Origin: Pseudomonadota bacterium
GTDB lineage: Bacteria > Pseudomonadota > Gammaproteobacteria > Burkholderiales > Burkholderiaceae_C
DNA length: 64,000 bases
NCBI GenBank assembly: GCA_030535425.1
Contig: JAUNHQ010000005.1
Coordinates: forward strand, 1-64,000
Reading direction: 5' to 3'
Below are positions 51,611 to 60,527 of the stretch, piece after piece (positions within the stretch are counted from its first letter, which is position 1; each line of letters starts with the position of its first letter). The translations under genes and the position numbers were made by a program. Under the pieces are notes generated by a model that saw nothing but the letters and a program-made list of their open reading frames with translations, had not been told where the DNA came from and searched no databases.

Positions 51611-52486
51611 ATGCAAAAAACCGTCATCGGCGTCTCCCGCCCTCCCGCCGCGCAAGCCGTGGGCCAGGCCTATCAGGAACACGTGTACTTCAGCTGCCAG
51701 GGGCTGGGCCGCCAAGCCAACCCCCTCATCCACCTGGCCTGGGCGCCACCGGCCAGCCACCCGGCGCAGCAGCCCGCGCCCGCCACCGGCGTGCAGGCCC
51801 AGGCCGGCAGCGAATGCGTCACCCTGCTGCTGCAAGGCCAGCTGCACGCACAAGACTCTGCCGGGCACAGCCACACGCTGGACGCAGGCGATGTGCTGTG
51901 GCTCAGCGCCGGCCAGGGCCTGCTGCACCAGCAGCGCCATGGCGACGAACTGGCCCGCCGCGGCGGCACGCTGGAATTGCTGACCCTGTGGATCAACCTG
52001 CCTGCTGCCTGCAAGCTCAGCCCCCCGCACGCGCAGCACCTGACTGGCGCCAGCATCCCTGCCATGGCATTGCCTGACGATGCGGGCAGCCTGCGCCTGA
52101 TCGCGGGCGAATGGGGCGGCCAACTGGGCCCTGCTGAAACCGTCACCCCCCTGCAGCTGTGGGACATCACCCTGCACCCTGGCCGCAGCGCCCATTTCAC
52201 CCTGCCGCGTGGCTGGCACGGCGTGCTGCTGGTGCTGCACGGCGCTGCGCAGCTCAATCGCTGGCCCCACCCCATCCCCACCGGACACCTGGCCCTGCTG
52301 GACGCTGCGGGCGATGAAGTGCAACTGAGCGCCGGCCACACCCACCCTGCCCGCGTGCTGCTGGCCAGCGGCGAACCCTTGCAAGAACCCATCGCCAGCC
52401 AGGGCGCCCTGGTCATGAACCATGCCGAGCAACTGCCCCCGCTGGCCCAGGCGCTGGCCCGTGGCGACTTCGGCACGCTGGGCTGA
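51611..52486 (+). CDS. pirin-like bicupin protein
   Basis: A 291-residue protein with two cupin-type halves. It resembles pirins at the C-terminus: ARVLLASGEPLQEPIASQGALVMNHAEQLPPLAQAL is typical of the pirin tail. The N-terminal part has NPLIHLAWAPP and a loose cupin fold (LLLQGQLHAQDSAGHSHTLDAGDVLWLSAGQGLLHQQ). The usual His-cluster metal site is only partly recognisable, so this may be a divergent pirin. Start ATG 51611; TTG 51605 is rejected. It follows the NosL-type gene but likely belongs to another function. Confidence 0.7.
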   Translation: MQKTVIGVSRPPAAQAVGQAYQEHVYFSCQGLGRQANPLIHLAWAPPASHPAQQPAPATGVQAQAGSECVTLLLQGQLHAQDSAGHSHTLDAGDVLWLSAGQGLLHQQRHGDELARRGGTLELLTLWINLPAACKLSPPHAQHLTGASIPAMALPDDAGSLRLIAGEWGGQLGPAETVTPLQLWDITLHPGRSAHFTLPRGWHGVLLVLHGAAQLNRWPHPIPTGHLALLDAAGDEVQLSAGHTHPARVLLASGEPLQEPIASQGALVMNHAEQLPPLAQALARGDFGTLG

Positions 52487-52543
52487 CGCACTGCCCGCGC
52501 TCGCCCATCCTCAGAGCGGGCGCCAGGATAATCGCCGCCCATC

Positions 52544-54616
52544 GTGATTACCCTGCACAACCTCACCCTGCGCCGTGGCGCCAAAGTGCTGCTCGATAGC
52601 GCCAGCGCCACCATTTCCCCCGGCGACAAAGTGGGCCTGGTGGGCCGCAACGGGGCGGGCAAATCCACCCTGTTTGCGCTGCTGAGCGGCGCGCTGCACG
52701 AAGACGGGGGCGACTTCAGCCTGCCCGCTGGCTGGCGCATTGCCCAGGTGGCCCAGCACATGCCCGAAACACCCCAGGGCGCCACCGACTTCGTGCTGCA
52801 AGGCGACGAGCGCCTGGCCAGCCTGCGCGCGCAGCTTGCCCAGGCCGAGCAAGCGGGCGACGGCATGGCCATGGCCCAGGCCCACAGCGACTTGCACGAC
52901 GCCGGCGCGCACGATGCCCGCGCGCGCGCCGAGGCGCTGATCCTGGGCCTGGGCTTTGCCCCCGATGAGCTGCAACGCCCCGTCAACAGCTTTTCCGGCG
53001 GCTGGCGCATGCGCCTGCAACTGGCACGCGCGCTCATGGCCCCGTCCGATCTGCTGCTGCTGGACGAGCCCACCAACCACCTCGACCTGGACGCGCTGCT
53101 GTGGCTCGAAAGCTGGCTGGCCCGCTACCCCGGCACGCTCATCGTCATCAGCCACGACCGGGACTTTCTCGACAGCGTCACCCGCGCCACCTTGCACATC
53201 GAAGGCGGGCGCCTGACCCGCTATGGCGGCAACTACAGCGCGTTTGAAACCCTGCGCGCGCAGCAGCTGGCCCAGCAGCAGGCCGCCTGGGCCAAGCAGC
53301 AGGCCCAGCGCGCGCACCTGCAAAAGTTCATCGACCGCTTCAAGGCCAAAGCCACCAAGGCGCGCCAGGCGCAAAGCCGCGTCAAGGCGCTGGAGCGCAT
53401 GCAAACCATCGCCCCCGTACTGGCCGAGGCCGATTTCCAGTTTGAATTTCAAGAGCCGCCCAGCCTGCCCAACCCCATGCTGGTGGTGACCGATGGCGTG
53501 TTCGGCTACGCTGCCCAACCGGAAGACGCTTCAAAAACCATAGCTTCTGCCACGCTCCAGACGGGCACTGAAGGCCTGTTCGATTCACAAACCGGTGCAG
53601 CCCGCATCATCTTGCAAGGCGTCAACCGCACCGTGCTGGCTGGCCAGCGCATTGGCGTGCTGGGCGCCAACGGGCAGGGCAAATCCACCTTCATCAAAAC
53701 CATTGCCCGCACCCTGCCCCTGCTGGCCGGCCAGGTGACCGAAGGCAAGGGCCTGTCCATTGGCTACTTTGCCCAGCAAGAGCTGGACGTGCTGCACCCG
53801 GCCAGCAGCCCGCTGCAACACATGGTGCGCCTGGCCCGCGACAGCGGGCGCGAGCACAGCGAAGAAGCGCGCGAGCAGCAGCTGCGCAACTTTCTGGGCA
53901 GCTTTCACTTTCCCGGCGACATGGCCAGCCAGCCCGTGGCGCAATTCAGCGGCGGCGAAAAAGCCCGCCTGGTGCTGGCCATGCTGGTGTGGCAGCGCCC
54001 CAACCTGCTGCTGCTGGACGAGCCCACCAACCACCTCGATCTGACCACGCGCGAAGCCCTGGCCATGGCCCTGAACAGCTTTGAGGGCACCCTCATGCTC
54101 GTCAGCCACGACCGCGCCCTGCTGCGCAGCGTGTGCGATGAGTTCTGGCTCGTCGCCGCTGGCCGCGTACAGCCCTTCGATGGCGACCTGCACGACTACC
54201 AGCGCCACGTGCTGGACGAAGCCCGCCGCCTGCGCGAAGCACGCGCCGCCGCCACAGACGCTATCAAAACAGAAGCTGCTGGCGCGCACCAGACAAGCGC
54301 AAAAGCCCTAAAAGACACACAACCCGCCCTCAACCCCGCCGAGCAGCGCCGGCAAGACGCCCAGCGCCGCCAGCGCCTGGCCGAGCAAACCCGCCCCATG
54401 CGCCGCACCCTGGAGCAGCTGGAGCAGCGCATGGCCGCCCTGCAGGCCGAGCAGGCCCAGCTGCACCAGCGCCTGAGCCAGCCCCTGCCCGCTGCCGACA
54501 TTGCCAGCGCGGGCAAGCGCCTGAAAGCCGTGGACGACGAGCTGGCCGAAGCCGAAGACCGCTGGCTCACGCTGACCGGGCAGATCGAGGACATCGAGCA
54601 CACCGCCGCGCCATAG
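52544..54616 (+). CDS. ABC-F ATPase (YheS/Uup group)
   Basis: A 690-residue soluble protein with two ABC domains and a C-terminal coiled coil, the ABC-F class that acts on ribosomes. Start is GTG (VITLHNLTLRRGAKVLL). Walker A1 GRNGAGKST (about 35-43), signature FSGGWRMRLQLARALM, Walker B LLLLDEPTNHLDLD; Walker A2 GANGQGKST, FSGGEKARLVLAMLV, LLLLDEPTNHLDLT. Two in-frame copies of the dispersed element lie in it: one before Walker A2 (residues about 329-346) and one in the linker before the coiled coil (573-589). The reading frame continues through both. Confidence 0.9.
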   Translation: MITLHNLTLRRGAKVLLDSASATISPGDKVGLVGRNGAGKSTLFALLSGALHEDGGDFSLPAGWRIAQVAQHMPETPQGATDFVLQGDERLASLRAQLAQAEQAGDGMAMAQAHSDLHDAGAHDARARAEALILGLGFAPDELQRPVNSFSGGWRMRLQLARALMAPSDLLLLDEPTNHLDLDALLWLESWLARYPGTLIVISHDRDFLDSVTRATLHIEGGRLTRYGGNYSAFETLRAQQLAQQQAAWAKQQAQRAHLQKFIDRFKAKATKARQAQSRVKALERMQTIAPVLAEADFQFEFQEPPSLPNPMLVVTDGVFGYAAQPEDASKTIASATLQTGTEGLFDSQTGAARIILQGVNRTVLAGQRIGVLGANGQGKSTFIKTIARTLPLLAGQVTEGKGLSIGYFAQQELDVLHPASSPLQHMVRLARDSGREHSEEAREQQLRNFLGSFHFPGDMASQPVAQFSGGEKARLVLAMLVWQRPNLLLLDEPTNHLDLTTREALAMALNSFEGTLMLVSHDRALLRSVCDEFWLVAAGRVQPFDGDLHDYQRHVLDEARRLREARAAATDAIKTEAAGAHQTSAKALKDTQPALNPAEQRRQDAQRRQRLAEQTRPMRRTLEQLEQRMAALQAEQAQLHQRLSQPLPAADIASAGKRLKAVDDELAEAEDRWLTLTGQIEDIEHTAAP
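53528..53580 (+). repeat. dispersed AGCTAT/GGCC element, copy 10 (inside ABC-F gene)
   Basis: GCTTCAAAAACCATAGCTTC, then TGCCACGCTCCAGACGGGC, then ACTGAAGGCCTGTT. A degenerate copy in the ABC-F frame, coding ASKTIASATLQTGTEGL. Confidence 0.65.
54260..54309 (+). repeat. dispersed AGCTAT/GGCC element, copy 11 (inside ABC-F gene)
   Basis: GCTATCAAAACAGAAGCTGC, then TGGCGCGCACCAGACAAGCG, then CAAAAGCCCT. In frame, in the linker between the second ABC domain and the C-terminal coiled coil. Confidence 0.65.
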
Positions 54617-54791
54617 GTCTGGCAGCAAGCCAGCCCACACTGGGCACCGGTGTCACCCACAGCACAGCCAACCGCCCGCGCACGGCCACCGGGTAGCGGC
54701 CTGGTGCCGCAGCCGGCCCTATCATCGGCGCCATCCCTGCACGGTCTGGCGTGCCAGCCGCCTGCCACCGCCACACTTTCTCTTGACATCC

Positions 54792-56012
54792 ATGTTCCAA
54801 GCACTTCGCAGCCCTGGCGCGCTGGGCATCACGCTGGCAGCGGCCGGCATCTTGATGGTGACCATGGGCACGCGCCAGTCCATGGGCCTGTTCGTTGGCC
54901 CCATCAACACCAGCACCGGGCTGGGCATTGCCACCATCAGCTTTGCACTGGCGGTGGCGCAGTTTGTGTGGGGTGCGGCGCAGCCGGTGGCCGGGGCCAT
55001 GGCCGACCGCTGGGGGCCGCGCCCGGTGCTGATCGGCGGCATTGCGCTGCTGGCCGCCAGCTTTGCGCTTACCCCGCTGCTGCCCAGCGCCTGGGGGCTG
55101 GTGCTGACGCTGGGGCTGCTGACGGCTCTGGGCGCGGGCGCGGGCAGCTTTTCGGTGCTGATTGGCGCGTCGGCGCAGCAAATGCCCGCCAGCGCGCGCG
55201 GGGCCGCATCGGGGGTCATCAACGCGGGCGGCTCGTTCGGGCAGTTCGTGTTCGCACCCGTGGTGCAAAAGCTGATTCAGCTGACGGGCTGGATGGGCGC
55301 CATGTGGGCCATGGCCGCCATGACGCTGCTGGCGCTGCCCCTGGTGGGCCGCGTGGCGCGCAAGGGCAGCGCACCGCCGCCCGCGCCCGCAGCGGGCGAA
55401 GGCGGGCTGAAGCAGGCCGTGACCCACGCCCTGGGCGACCGCAGCTACCTGCTGCTGCACGCGGGCTTTTTCACCTGCGGCTTTCACATCGCCTTTTTGG
55501 TCACGCACCTGCCCATCGAGGTGGACTTGTGCGGCCTGCCGCCTTCGGTGGCCAGCTGGTCGCTGGCGCTGATCGGGCTGGCCAACATCGTGGGCAGCCT
55601 GCTGGTGGGGCACTTGGTCAACGTGTACCGCAGCAAGATGATTCTGGCGCTGATGTACGGCAGCCGCGCGCTGCTGGTGCTGTGGTATCTGGCCATGCCG
55701 CGCGAGCCCTGGGTGTTCTACATCTTCGCCGTGGGCCTGGGGCTGACCTGGCTGGCCACGGTGCCGCCCACGGCGGGGCTGTGCGCCAAGCTGTTTGGCG
55801 TGCGCTACCTGGGCACGCTGTTTGGCCTGACGCTGCTGAGCCACCAGATCGGCGGCTTTTTGGGCGCCTGGCTGGGCGGGCTGGCCATCACACACCTGGG
55901 CGACTACACCTGGATGTGGTGGGCCGACATCGCCCTGGCCTCGCTGGCGGCGGTGCTGAATCTGCCCATCCGCGAAGCGCGCCTGCCCCGCCCCGGCGAG
56001 CAGGCGGCGTAA
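54792..56012 (+). CDS. MFS transporter
   Basis: A 406-residue major facilitator with about 12 membrane segments. Seen are MGTRQSMGLFVGPINTSTGLGIATISFALAVAQFVWGAAQPVAGAMADRWGPRPVLIGG (about 26-84, with the MFS motif A GAMADRWGPRPV) and the second-half GLANIVGSLLVGHLVNVYRSKMILALMYGSRALLVL. The pattern resembles OFA/monocarboxylate-type MFS carriers; the substrate is not known. ATG 54792 is preferred to TTG 54783. Confidence 0.88.
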   Translation: MFQALRSPGALGITLAAAGILMVTMGTRQSMGLFVGPINTSTGLGIATISFALAVAQFVWGAAQPVAGAMADRWGPRPVLIGGIALLAASFALTPLLPSAWGLVLTLGLLTALGAGAGSFSVLIGASAQQMPASARGAASGVINAGGSFGQFVFAPVVQKLIQLTGWMGAMWAMAAMTLLALPLVGRVARKGSAPPPAPAAGEGGLKQAVTHALGDRSYLLLHAGFFTCGFHIAFLVTHLPIEVDLCGLPPSVASWSLALIGLANIVGSLLVGHLVNVYRSKMILALMYGSRALLVLWYLAMPREPWVFYIFAVGLGLTWLATVPPTAGLCAKLFGVRYLGTLFGLTLLSHQIGGFLGAWLGGLAITHLGDYTWMWWADIALASLAAVLNLPIREARLPRPGEQAA

Positions 56013-56071
56013 TGCCCCTTTGGGCAAAAGCAGAGATGGGGTACGCCAGATCAGACCAAAAGTCACCCTAT

Positions 56072-56122
56072 CAAAAAGGCCATTTGCGCTTTATTTATAA
56101 GGGTTTTTAGCTATCATTTTTA
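56072..56122 (-). repeat. dispersed AGCTAT/GGCC element, copy 12
   Basis: CAAAAAGGCCATTTGCGCTT, then TATTTATAAGGGTTTTT, then AGCTATCATTTTTA. A near-consensus reverse copy in the 162-bp gap between two convergent genes. Confidence 0.85.
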
Positions 56123-56174
56123 ATTGATGGTCTGACAAAACGCTGATACACCCTGCACTCTTTGGCGCTGCAGC

Positions 56175-57626
56175 TCAGGGCTTTTCGCGCCTGGGGCTTT
56201 CGTCCTTCAGCGCCACCCGGCATGCCTTGCCGCTGCGCCCGCGCGGGGTGGGGCAGCCAGGCTCGCCCAGCACGCGGATGGGGGCGGCCCCCTGCGCCTG
56301 GGCAAAGCGTTGCAGCGCCTGGCGGCAGCGTTCGATAGCGGCCTGGGCCTGCTCGCCCTGCTGGGGCAGGCGCAGCACCAGGGTGCGCGCGTCGCGCTGC
56401 TGGAGCTGAAAGTCGAACACGCCGCCTTCTTCTTCCACCACCGTGCACAGCGCCAGCGGCAGCAGGCTGACACTTGCCCGCCCGCCCGCCGCGCTGGCCG
56501 CAGGCACATGCAGCACGTCGTCGCAACGCCCGCGCACTTCGATGACGGGCAGCGCAGAGCCGCAGGCGCAGCGCTGGCGATGCACGCGCACGCCATCGCC
56601 CAGGTCGTAGCGGATGAGCGGCTGCACCAGGTTGGCCAGGTTGGTCAGCAGCACACTGTGCGAAGGCTGGCCCACGGGCACGGGGCGGCCGCGCTCGTCC
56701 ACCGGCTCCAGAATCACCCAGTCCTCGTTCACATGCAGATGGCCGTGCGCACATTCCCAGGCCATGGGCAGGCATTCAGACGCGCCATAGCTGCTGCGCA
56801 CGGCAGCACCCAGCGCCTGGCCAATGCGCGCGCGCAGGCCGGCACTGACGGTTTCACCGCCCAGCACCACGCAGCGCGGGCGGATGTGCAGGCGCTGCGC
56901 CTGCGCTTCGTCGGCCAGCAGCGCGGCCATGGTGGGATAGGTGGCCAGCACGCTGGGCTGAAAGTCGTTGAGCTGGCGCACCAGCGCATCGGTGGGCTGC
57001 ATCAGGTCAAAGGCGCGGGCGTTGCCGGCCAGCCAGGGGTTGAGCTGGCGCAGCCGCTCAAAGCTGACGATGCTGGCAAAGTGCCCGCCCGTCACCGTCA
57101 CCAGCGCCGTGCGGTCGGCCCCGCCCATGGCCTCCAGCGCGGCAAAGGCACCGGAAAAAGCCCCCAGCAGCCCCCTGGCCCCGCTGCGCCCCGGCACGCG
57201 GTGGCGCACGGCCTCCAGCGCGTCGTACACGGCCATGGCCTGCGCGTCCTGCACAAAGATGCCTGGCTGCCCGCTGGTGCCCGAGCTTTCCCACACCATG
57301 TAGCGGCCCAGCCAGGGCTGGGCCACGCGCGCGGTGTCGCGGGTGAAGTCGCGCAGCTCATCGAGCCTGAGGGCCGGATCGCTCACCCACTGGTCAAACT
57401 GCCCCATCAGCTCCGCACGCCGAACCGGCGGCAGGCGCGCAAAGCTGGCCACGCGCGCGCTGCCCAGCCGCTCGCGGTAAAAGGCCGAGCCCTGGCGCGC
57501 GGCATCCAGCAAGCGCGTCAGGCGCTGCTGCTGGCGCTGCATCAGCAGCGCGGGTGTGCCATGGCTGGCGGCCACCACGTCCAGCGTGGCGGCCTGTAAA
57601 TGCAGGGGGTCGAACACCACTGTCAT
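56175..57626 (-). CDS. PaaK/CapK-like acyl-CoA ligase (adenylating)
   Basis: A 483-residue AMP-forming ligase relative of phenylacetate-CoA ligase and coenzyme F390 synthetase. ESSGTSGQPGIFVQDAQAMAVYDALE is the P-loop-type ATP site (SSGTSG), CVVLGGETVSAGLRARIGQALGAAVRSSYGASECLPMAWEC matches the adenylate region, and LANLVQPLIRYDLGDGVRVHRQRCACGSALPVIEVRGRCDDVL has the conserved YDLGD and C-terminal hinge. The acid substrate is unknown. It is divergent from phaC with a 327-bp gap. Confidence 0.85.
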   Translation of the reverse strand: MTVVFDPLHLQAATLDVVAASHGTPALLMQRQQQRLTRLLDAARQGSAFYRERLGSARVASFARLPPVRRAELMGQFDQWVSDPALRLDELRDFTRDTARVAQPWLGRYMVWESSGTSGQPGIFVQDAQAMAVYDALEAVRHRVPGRSGARGLLGAFSGAFAALEAMGGADRTALVTVTGGHFASIVSFERLRQLNPWLAGNARAFDLMQPTDALVRQLNDFQPSVLATYPTMAALLADEAQAQRLHIRPRCVVLGGETVSAGLRARIGQALGAAVRSSYGASECLPMAWECAHGHLHVNEDWVILEPVDERGRPVPVGQPSHSVLLTNLANLVQPLIRYDLGDGVRVHRQRCACGSALPVIEVRGRCDDVLHVPAASAAGGRASVSLLPLALCTVVEEEGGVFDFQLQQRDARTLVLRLPQQGEQAQAAIERCRQALQRFAQAQGAAPIRVLGEPGCPTPRGRSGKACRVALKDESPRREKP

Positions 57627-57842
57627 GATGGGCTTTCACCCGCTGGGTGATCGCCCGCCAGGCAGACAGGCAGGCAAGAGGGTGGTCGCACAGGCATGGG
57701 GGTTGTCTCCTTGGTTTTGTGTTGAAGGGACGTGGCGGGCATACACGCATTTGTCATGCACGTCGGCTAAAAAGCCTGTGTCTGCGCCCGCCAGTCATGC
57801 GCCCAATCGGGTGTATGGTGCCCACGAACGCAGGACAGGCGC

Positions 57843-57856
57843 TTGACCCTGGTCAA
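57843..57856 (+). promoter_or_regulatory. FNR-type box upstream of phaC
   Basis: TTGACCCTGGTCAA is a TTGACC-CT-GGTCAA inverted repeat that fits TTGA-N6-TCAA. TACCCT at 57878-57883 lies where a -10 would, with a start near 57891. It is 97 bp upstream of the phaC ATG, in the 327-bp divergent gap, where nothing else was noted. Confidence 0.55.
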
Positions 57857-57953
57857 TTCGCGGGTATCCGCCACCGCTACCCTTGCCGGCTCAGCCTGCC
57901 GGCTGCATGCGCCGTGCGCTTTTTCTTTCTCCTTCAAGCCTTCCGATACCGCC

Positions 57954-59738
57954 ATGGATCGACACGACCCCGCCATCACCCGCCTGCCCCAGACCGACGC
58001 CGCCGCCGCGCTGCCTGCCGAAACGCCCACGCAAAAACTCGACCGCCTGGTGCAAACCGCCGTGGCGCCGCTGGCGGGCAATCTCTCGCCCATTGCGCTG
58101 GGCCTGGCCTTTGCCGACTGGGCCTGGCACCTGGCGGCCTCGCCCGGGCGGCAGATGGAGCTGGCCGCGCTGGCGGCGCAACTGGCGCAAGACACGCTGC
58201 GCCTGCAAGACCCGGCATCTGCTGGCGATGCCGCGCACGATGACGACCCGCGCTTTGGCGCCGAAGACTGGGCGCAGTGGCCCTTCAGCCAGTGGCGCGC
58301 GGGCTTTCGCAACGCCCAGGCTTTCTGGCGCGAAGCCGCGCGCGTGCCTGGCGTGAGCGGCCACCACACCCAGCTGGTGGATTTCTTCGCGCGCCAGTAC
58401 CTGAACATGCTCACCCCGGCCAACGGCCTGCTCACCAACCCCGTGCTGCTCAAGGATGCCGTGCAGTCGCAAGGGCGCCACCTGCTGCAAGGCGCGGCCA
58501 ACTGGGTCGCCGACGCGACCGGCGTGCCCACCGCCGAGGACGTGGCCAGCCAGTCGCGCTTTGCTGTCGGCGTCAACGTGGCCGTGACCCCTGGCGAAGT
58601 CATTCTGCGCAACGGGCTGATCGAGCTGATCCGCTACGCCCCGCAGACAGACACCGTCCACCCCGAGCCGGTGCTCATGATTCCCTCGTGGATCATGAAG
58701 TACTACATCCTCGATCTGTCGCCGCACAACTCCATGGTGCGCTACCTCGTCAGCCAGGGGCACACCGTGTACATGCTCTCCTGGCGCAACCCCGACGAGC
58801 GCGACCACGACCTGCGCATGGACGACTACCTGCACCAGGGCGTGTTCGCGGCCCTGGCCGCTGCCGCCGCAGACGCGCGCGCCGACCGCCTGCACGCCAT
58901 GGGCTATTGCCTGGGCGGCACGCTGCTGGCCATCGCCGCGGCGGCCATGTCGCGCCCCGAAGGCGTGCCTGGCCAGTCCGGCCTGCCCGCGCTGGCCAGC
59001 CTCACCCTGCTGGCCGCGCAGGTGGACTTTTCCGAGCCGGGCGAGCTGGGCCTGTTCATCGACGAAGCCCAGGTCAACCTGCTGGACCACATCACGCGCG
59101 GCCAGGGCTTTCTGAGCGGCAAGCAGATGGCCGGCTCGTTCCAGTTCCTGCACTCGCGCGATCTGGTGTGGGCGCGCCAGATGCGCGAATACCTGCTGGG
59201 CGAGCGCGAACAGGGCAACGACCTGATGGCCTGGAACGCCGACACCACGCGCCTGCCCGCCCGCATGCACCACGAGTACCTGGTGGCGCTGTACCTGAAA
59301 AACGCCCTGGCCCACGGCCGCTACCGCGTGGGCGGGCGCCCCGTCTCCCTCAATGACCTGCGCATGCCCCTTTTTGCCGTCGGCACCGAGCGCGACCACG
59401 TCTCGCCCTGGCGCTCGGTCTACAAGCTGCACCACCTCACCGACGCGGAAATCACCTTCGTGCTCACCAGCGGCGGGCACAACGCCGGCATCATCACCCC
59501 GCCCGGCCACCCGCGCCGCCGCTACCGCATCGACACCCGCCCCGAGCGCGGCGCCTGGCGCACTGCCGACGAGTGGCTGCACACCGCCCGCCAGGGGCAA
59601 AGCTCGTGGTGGCCCGCCTGGCAGCAGTGGCTGGCTGGGCACTCGTCTGCCCCGGTCAAGGCCCGCCTCATCCCCGCCAGCCGCAGCCTGGGTACCGCCC
59701 CTGGCACCTATGTGATGCAGCGCTACGCCGAACCCTGA
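57954..59738 (+). CDS. phaC: polyhydroxyalkanoate synthase
   Basis: A 594-residue PHA synthase that polymerises (R)-3-hydroxyacyl-CoA into storage granules. The lipase-like box is GYCLGG at 317-322 with nucleophile Cys319; the acid is in [10 protein letters not shown] and the catalytic His in TSGGHNAGI. The N-terminal domain is [25 protein letters not shown]. The ATG at 57954 replaces a TTG at 57843 (inside the FNR-type box). No phasin or phaAB genes are adjacent. Class I/II type by size and box. Confidence 0.95.
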   Translation: MDRHDPAITRLPQTDAAAALPAETPTQKLDRLVQTAVAPLAGNLSPIALGLAFADWAWHLAASPGRQMELAALAAQLAQDTLRLQDPASAGDAAHDDDPRFGAEDWAQWPFSQWRAGFRNAQAFWREAARVPGVSGHHTQLVDFFARQYLNMLTPANGLLTNPVLLKDAVQSQGRHLLQGAANWVADATGVPTAEDVASQSRFAVGVNVAVTPGEVILRNGLIELIRYAPQTDTVHPEPVLMIPSWIMKYYILDLSPHNSMVRYLVSQGHTVYMLSWRNPDERDHDLRMDDYLHQGVFAALAAAAADARADRLHAMGYCLGGTLLAIAAAAMSRPEGVPGQSGLPALASLTLLAAQVDFSEPGELGLFIDEAQVNLLDHITRGQGFLSGKQMAGSFQFLHSRDLVWARQMREYLLGEREQGNDLMAWNADTTRLPARMHHEYLVALYLKNALAHGRYRVGGRPVSLNDLRMPLFAVGTERDHVSPWRSVYKLHHLTDAEITFVLTSGGHNAGIITPPGHPRRRYRIDTRPERGAWRTADEWLHTARQGQSSWWPAWQQWLAGHSSAPVKARLIPASRSLGTAPGTYVMQRYAEP

Positions 59739-59820
59739 AAAGCGCCCGTGTCGCCTGCGCGCCCGCCGCGTTGGAAATAACCGACACCGCACCCGCACGC
59801 GTGGCGCTAACTTCGCTGCC

Positions 59821-60474
59821 ATGCCAAGCCACACACTCCCCGCCGCCGCGCCCCGGCTGTGGGACATTTCGCCGCCCGTCCAGACAGACTCGCCCGTGTT
59901 CCCCGGCGATACCCCGTATGTGCAAGCCTGGGGCGCGCGCATCGGCCCCGGCTGCCCGGTGAACGTCAGCGCCGTCACGCTCTCGCCCCACGTGGGCGCG
60001 CACGCCGATGCGCCGCTGCACTACGACCCGCAGGGCGCGGCCATTGGCACGCTGGATCTGGCGCCCTACCTGGGCCGCTGCCGCGTGATCCACGCCATCG
60101 GCGTGCGCCCGCTCATCCTGTGGCAGCACCTGGCGCACGCCGCGCAAGACCTGCCCCCGCGCGTGCTGGTGCGCACCTACGCCCGCGCCCCCGCCGGCTG
60201 GGACCCCGACCTGGCCGCCTACGCCCCCGAAACGGTGCAGCGCCTGGCCGATGCCGGCGTGCAACTGATCGGCATCGACACCGCCAGCATCGACCCGGCC
60301 GAAAGCAAAACGCTGGACAGCCACCAGGTCATCCGCCAGCGCGGCCTGCGCGTGCTGGAAAACCTGGTGCTCGATGACGTGCCCGAAGGCGATTACGAAC
60401 TCATCGCCCTGCCCCTGAAGTGGATGAGCGCCGATGCCTCGCCCGTGCGCGCCGTGCTGCGGGCACTGAGCTAA
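59821..60474 (+). CDS. kynB: kynurenine formamidase
   Basis: A 217-residue cyclase-family amidohydrolase that turns N-formylkynurenine into kynurenine. Metal-binding is in [39 protein letters not shown] is the second family motif. It is the first of three kyn genes in order B-U-A. Its stop overlaps a dispersed repeat (TAA in the element). No kyn regulator is in the window. Confidence 0.95.
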   Translation: MPSHTLPAAAPRLWDISPPVQTDSPVFPGDTPYVQAWGARIGPGCPVNVSAVTLSPHVGAHADAPLHYDPQGAAIGTLDLAPYLGRCRVIHAIGVRPLILWQHLAHAAQDLPPRVLVRTYARAPAGWDPDLAAYAPETVQRLADAGVQLIGIDTASIDPAESKTLDSHQVIRQRGLRVLENLVLDDVPEGDYELIALPLKWMSADASPVRAVLRALS

Positions 60475-60521
60475 AAAGGCCATTTGCGCGCATCCCTATT
60501 CACTTTATTGCTATCTTTTTC
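60472..60521 (-). repeat. dispersed AGCTAT/GGCC element, copy 13
   Basis: TAAAAAGGCCATTTGCGCGC, then ATCCCTATTCACTTTATTG, then CTATCTTTTTC. It supplies the kynB stop and forms most of the kynU leader. Confidence 0.8.
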
Positions 60522-60527
60522 ATAACA

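Noticed and set aside
57843..57953. TTG start for phaC at 57843
   Set aside because: The TTG is inside the candidate FNR box; ATG 57954 gives the usual N-terminus.
57891..59978. 695-codon open frame antisense to phaC
   Set aside because: Shadow frame in high-GC DNA; phaC motifs on the plus strand are complete.
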